Made by a program: the position numbers and the translations under genes. The notes beneath the pieces are model-generated. The model worked only from the letters and a program-made list of their open reading frames with translations. It was not told the origin of the DNA and did no database searches. A stretch of DNA of 7,377 bases, from NCBI GenBank assembly GCA_020056205.1, contig JAGVIF010000089.1, forward strand, positions 1 to 7,377, given 5' to 3'. Origin of the DNA: Lentisphaeria bacterium (GTDB lineage: Bacteria; Verrucomicrobiota; Lentisphaeria; Victivallales; GWF2-50-93). Below, one piece after another: positions 5,469 through 7,377 of the stretch (within the stretch, counting starts at the first letter, position 1; every line of letters begins with the position of its first letter).

Positions 5469-7000
5469 GGCTTTTCTCCTTCCCATTCAGCAATGAGTTT
5501 CGTAGCATACGCATGCTCCGGCGTGCCCGCTTCCTCGATGAGCATGATGTCACGCGCCTGCGAGAGCGCCGCATCGCGGTCGCCGAGACAGTCCAGCATC
5601 ATGGCGCTGCCCACACCGAGCGCCGACACCTCAGGATTCGCGGCATACTGCTCCTCAAAGAAGTCCACGCCGCGAAATCCTTCGTCATTCGCCGCATACA
5701 TCGCGCACAACGGCCCCACTGCATGCATCGCCGTGGCTGCGGGATCGCTTTCGAGCGCCTCCTCCAGTGCGGTGATCGCCTCCATGCCGCGATCCTGCTG
5801 CGCCATCATCAGTCCCAGCTCCAGCCAGCCCGCCGCATGCTCCGCGTTCACTTCCACCGTCTGCGTGAACATTTTTTCCGCCATCGCCGTCGCGCGCTCG
5901 TCGAACTCGGCCAGTTCCTGATACAGCAACCCCGCTAGGAACCAGTGTCCCGCATTCGCCGACTCCAGCACCGTGGCCGATTGGGCATACGCCGCCGCCT
6001 CCTCCAGCGCGCTCTGATCCGGTTCACGCTGCGGATGATCCAGAATCGCAAACGCACGATCATGCCGAACCGCCGCCAGCCGCGCTCTGTTTTCTGGTGT
6101 GTCATTCTCCTGGATTGCCTTCAGCGCCGACTGCTCGCGTGCCATGATATCTGGCGGTGCAGCCATCTCCTTCTCCCGGGGAGGCTGCAAATCCGGAGTC
6201 AGCGCCCGTTGATCTGAGTTTTTCTGATTGAATTCCGCCAGTCCCTTTTTAAACCTTTTGACCTTGGGGCTCATGTCCACGGCTTTTTGAATATCGGCGA
6301 GCGCATCCTGTTCGCGCCCCATTTCTTTAAGCGCCATACCACGGTCAAAATAATAAGCGGCTATCTTCGGCTCAAGTTTGACGGCTGTATCATAATCCTT
6401 TATCGCCTGATCATAGTCTCCCTTTTTGAAATAGGAGTTCCCCCTTGTATCGTAGCTGCCCGAATCGTTCGGGTTGAGCTCTATCGCGCGGGTGGCGTCG
6501 GCGATGGCATTGTCATACGTCCCTTTTTTATAGTAAGCCAAGGCGCGATCGGCATAAGCTCTGGAATAATCGGGCTTTAGTTTGATGGCAATGTCCAGAT
6601 CTTGAATAGCTTTATCGTACATTCCAATCTCGGCCTTGGCATTTCCCCGGATCACGTAGGCGTCAAGAAAAGCAGGCCAAAGGGTAACGACCGTATCCAG
6701 ATCACTAATGGCTTTTGTTTGTTGCCCCTGTTTGTAAAGGGACAGCCCCCGCGCAAAGTATGCTTTCGCATGATCCTCCGCATTATCCGGCTTGAGCTGG
6801 ATTACCTTTTCTGCGTACGAGATAGCCTCGTCGTATTTTCCTTGCAGACTTGCCTGCAAGGCAGTTTCAGCCCACTCTTGCGCAGGCCGGTTTGCCGGCT
6901 CAGCAGCAGTGACTACGCCAACATGGAACTGCACCATGGAAAAAAGAATGCCGGCGATAAAAGCGATGGGCTTGGAGACTCTGATCGGGCTGTATTTCAT
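5465..7000 (-). CDS. Exported TPR protein, possibly chimeric, 511 residues
   Basis: Start chosen at 7000 (MKYSPIRVSKPIAF), because a signal peptide follows at once (residues 1-33, cleavage VTAA before EPA) and AAGAGG (7011-7016) lies 10 bases upstream; an earlier in-frame ATG at 7093 would overlap the preceding gene and bury the signal. Residues 42-247 hold six canonical TPR units of 34 residues (such as A-x-Y-x-x-R-G-x-A-Y-Y-K-K-G-x-Y-D-x-A-I), which mediate protein contacts. A linker near 248-290 (Pro/Glu-rich, LQPPREKEMAAPPD) leads to a second, more diverged helical half (295-511) that also looks TPR-like. Base composition changes at the linker: sampled 60-base lines give 26-29 G+C in the N-terminal half and 39 in the C-terminal half. 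The stop overlaps the start of the 879-residue gene, so the two probably act together in the periplasm or outside. Confidence 0.9.
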   Translation of the reverse strand: MKYSPIRVSKPIAFIAGILFSMVQFHVGVVTAAEPANRPAQEWAETALQASLQGKYDEAISYAEKVIQLKPDNAEDHAKAYFARGLSLYKQGQQTKAISDLDTVVTLWPAFLDAYVIRGNAKAEIGMYDKAIQDLDIAIKLKPDYSRAYADRALAYYKKGTYDNAIADATRAIELNPNDSGSYDTRGNSYFKKGDYDQAIKDYDTAVKLEPKIAAYYFDRGMALKEMGREQDALADIQKAVDMSPKVKRFKKGLAEFNQKNSDQRALTPDLQPPREKEMAAPPDIMAREQSALKAIQENDTPENRARLAAVRHDRAFAILDHPQREPDQSALEEAAAYAQSATVLESANAGHWFLAGLLYQELAEFDERATAMAEKMFTQTVEVNAEHAAGWLELGLMMAQQDRGMEAITALEEALESDPAATAMHAVGPLCAMYAANDEGFRGVDFFEEQYAANPEVSALGVGSAMMLDCLGDRDAALSQARDIMLIEEAGTPEHAYATKLIAEWEGEKP

Positions 7001-7007
7001 GGGGCGG

Positions 7008-7310
7008 TTACCTCTTGAATTTGGATTGAATGAGCGCGAGGACTGGTTCAAAATTCTCTTTGTTGCAATAAAGACCGATCGGCTTGTTACCAAACCCGCC
7101 GCGGACGAAAATATAGCGTATCCCCTTGCGCACTTTGACCTTTTTTATTTTTTCCCATTCGACGGATGCGTCCTGCTCGGCTCTCGCGAGAAACCCCGCT
7201 CCGGCCATCGACGCGTAAGCGTTAAGCTGGGGGGAATAGAGTTGTTTTGCTCGAAGAAGTATGGCGTTTTTTCCGAAAACGCCTCGAGCCAGTCTCGGAA
7301 AGACTGGCAT
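7008..7310 (-). CDS. Short PH-like reading frame, probably a truncated gene
   Basis: The frame ends at TAA (7008-7010), only 7 bases before the TPR start. The convincing part is the last ~66 residues: ASVEWEKIKKVKVRKGIRYIFV, then IGLYCNKENF and a helix EPVLALIQSKFKR. Beta strands followed by a C-terminal helix with VEWEKIKKV resemble the end of bacterial PH-like (YcxB-type) domains; this is a weak resemblance. A full domain would need more strands upstream, but the first ~19 codons (7256-7310) lie in an inverted-repeat element and a TGA occurs two codons before the ATG at 7310. No ribosome binding site is seen there. An inner ATG at 7208 gives 66 residues, also without a site. I infer a gene whose 5' end was replaced or cut by the repeat element. 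Confidence 0.4.
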   Translation of the reverse strand: MPVFPRLARGVFGKNAILLRAKQLYSPQLNAYASMAGAGFLARAEQDASVEWEKIKKVKVRKGIRYIFVRGGFGNKPIGLYCNKENFEPVLALIQSKFKR

Positions 7311-7365
7311 ACTTCATGTAAAGCATACTCGACGCATATAGCCAAATACCCAACTTAACGGTTAC
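7215..7365. repeat. Longer imperfect inverted repeat around the paired hairpins
   Basis: GTAAGCGTTAAGCTGG at 7215-7230 is matched on the opposite strand of 7350-7365 by GTAACCGTTAAGTTGG (14 of 16). The midpoint (7290) is within 5 bases of the centre of the paired-hairpin element at 7256-7315. A 10-base direct repeat TACTCGACGC is also present at 7326-7335 and 7363-7372, and GCATACT recurs at 7307-7313 and 7323-7329. The whole looks like a diverged palindromic element of at least 150 bp. Confidence 0.5.
7256..7315. repeat. REPIN-like element: two inverted hairpins with compensated stems
   Basis: The outer arms GAAGTAT (7256-7262) and ATACTTC (7309-7315) pair over 7 bp. Directly inside are hairpin A (GGCGTTTT 7263-7270, loop TTCCG, AAAACGCC 7276-7283), a TCGA linker (7284-7287) and hairpin B (GCCAGTCT 7288-7295, loop CGGAA, AGACTGGC 7301-7308). 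Both stems are perfect 8-bp pairs. Read as inverted units, A and B share the foot GAAGTAT and the loop TTCCG, and differ at four stem positions that all retain pairing. The two loops are exact complements. Paired inverted hairpin units like this are the form of REPINs or BIMEs, which are mobilised by TnpA-REP (RAYT) enzymes; no such gene is in the window. Confidence 0.7.
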
Positions 7366-7377
7366 TCGACGCGGAAC

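Noticed and set aside
7145..7345. 66-codon minus-strand frame overlapping the PH-like frame
   Set aside because: It runs through the repeat element, shows no family features, and its downstream part is out of frame with the PH-like segment.
1..7377. CRISPR array, tRNA, rRNA or complete insertion sequence
   Set aside because: No regularly spaced repeats, no tRNA cloverleaf or rRNA-like sequence, and no transposase-like reading frame was found.

Overview
The window looks like chromosomal DNA of a Gram-negative bacterium. Several products carry Sec or lipoprotein signals, one ends like an outer-membrane protein, and small stress-type membrane proteins (DUF3309, lmo0937 family) sit beside a BON-domain gene. 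The large secreted TPR and coiled-coil proteins recall the Planctomycetes-Verrucomicrobia group, but that placement is inference only; no rRNA or marker gene is present.

Left part, plus strand (1-2496): the tail of an unrecognised gene, a nested inverted repeat, a weak terminator and a plausible sigma70 promoter. Five closely spaced genes follow, most with a clear ribosome binding site: a triple-BON protein (433-1164), a DUF3309 gene broken by an in-frame amber codon (1241-1399), a tiny lipoprotein (1462-1653), a secreted repeat protein of the LA_2272 kind (1716-2273) and a 49-residue lmo0937-type membrane protein (2347-2496). A 17-bp stem-loop separates the first two. Together they look like an envelope or general-stress operon.

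Middle (2497-2828): a graveyard. It holds two short tandem repeats and, on the minus strand, the decayed remains of a gene: a frameshifted N-terminal zinc ribbon joined to a diverged copy (about 79% identical by hand count) of the last part of the TPR gene that lies 2.9 kb away.

Right part, minus strand (2829-7310): three genes read right to left. A short, probably truncated PH-like reading frame ends 7 bases before a 511-residue exported TPR protein, whose stop codon overlaps (ATGA) the start of an 879-residue exported protein of unknown function. The TPR gene changes base composition sharply near 6180-6240, from about 45% G+C in its 5' half to about 65% in its 3' half, so it may be a fusion.

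Right edge (7215-7365): a compact REPIN-like element with two inverted hairpins. Their stems differ by compensated base changes and their 5-base loops are identical between units, hence complementary to each other. A longer diverged inverted repeat surrounds them. The best candidates for something new are this element, the chimeric TPR gene with its coupled partner and decayed copy, and the amber-interrupted DUF3309 gene.
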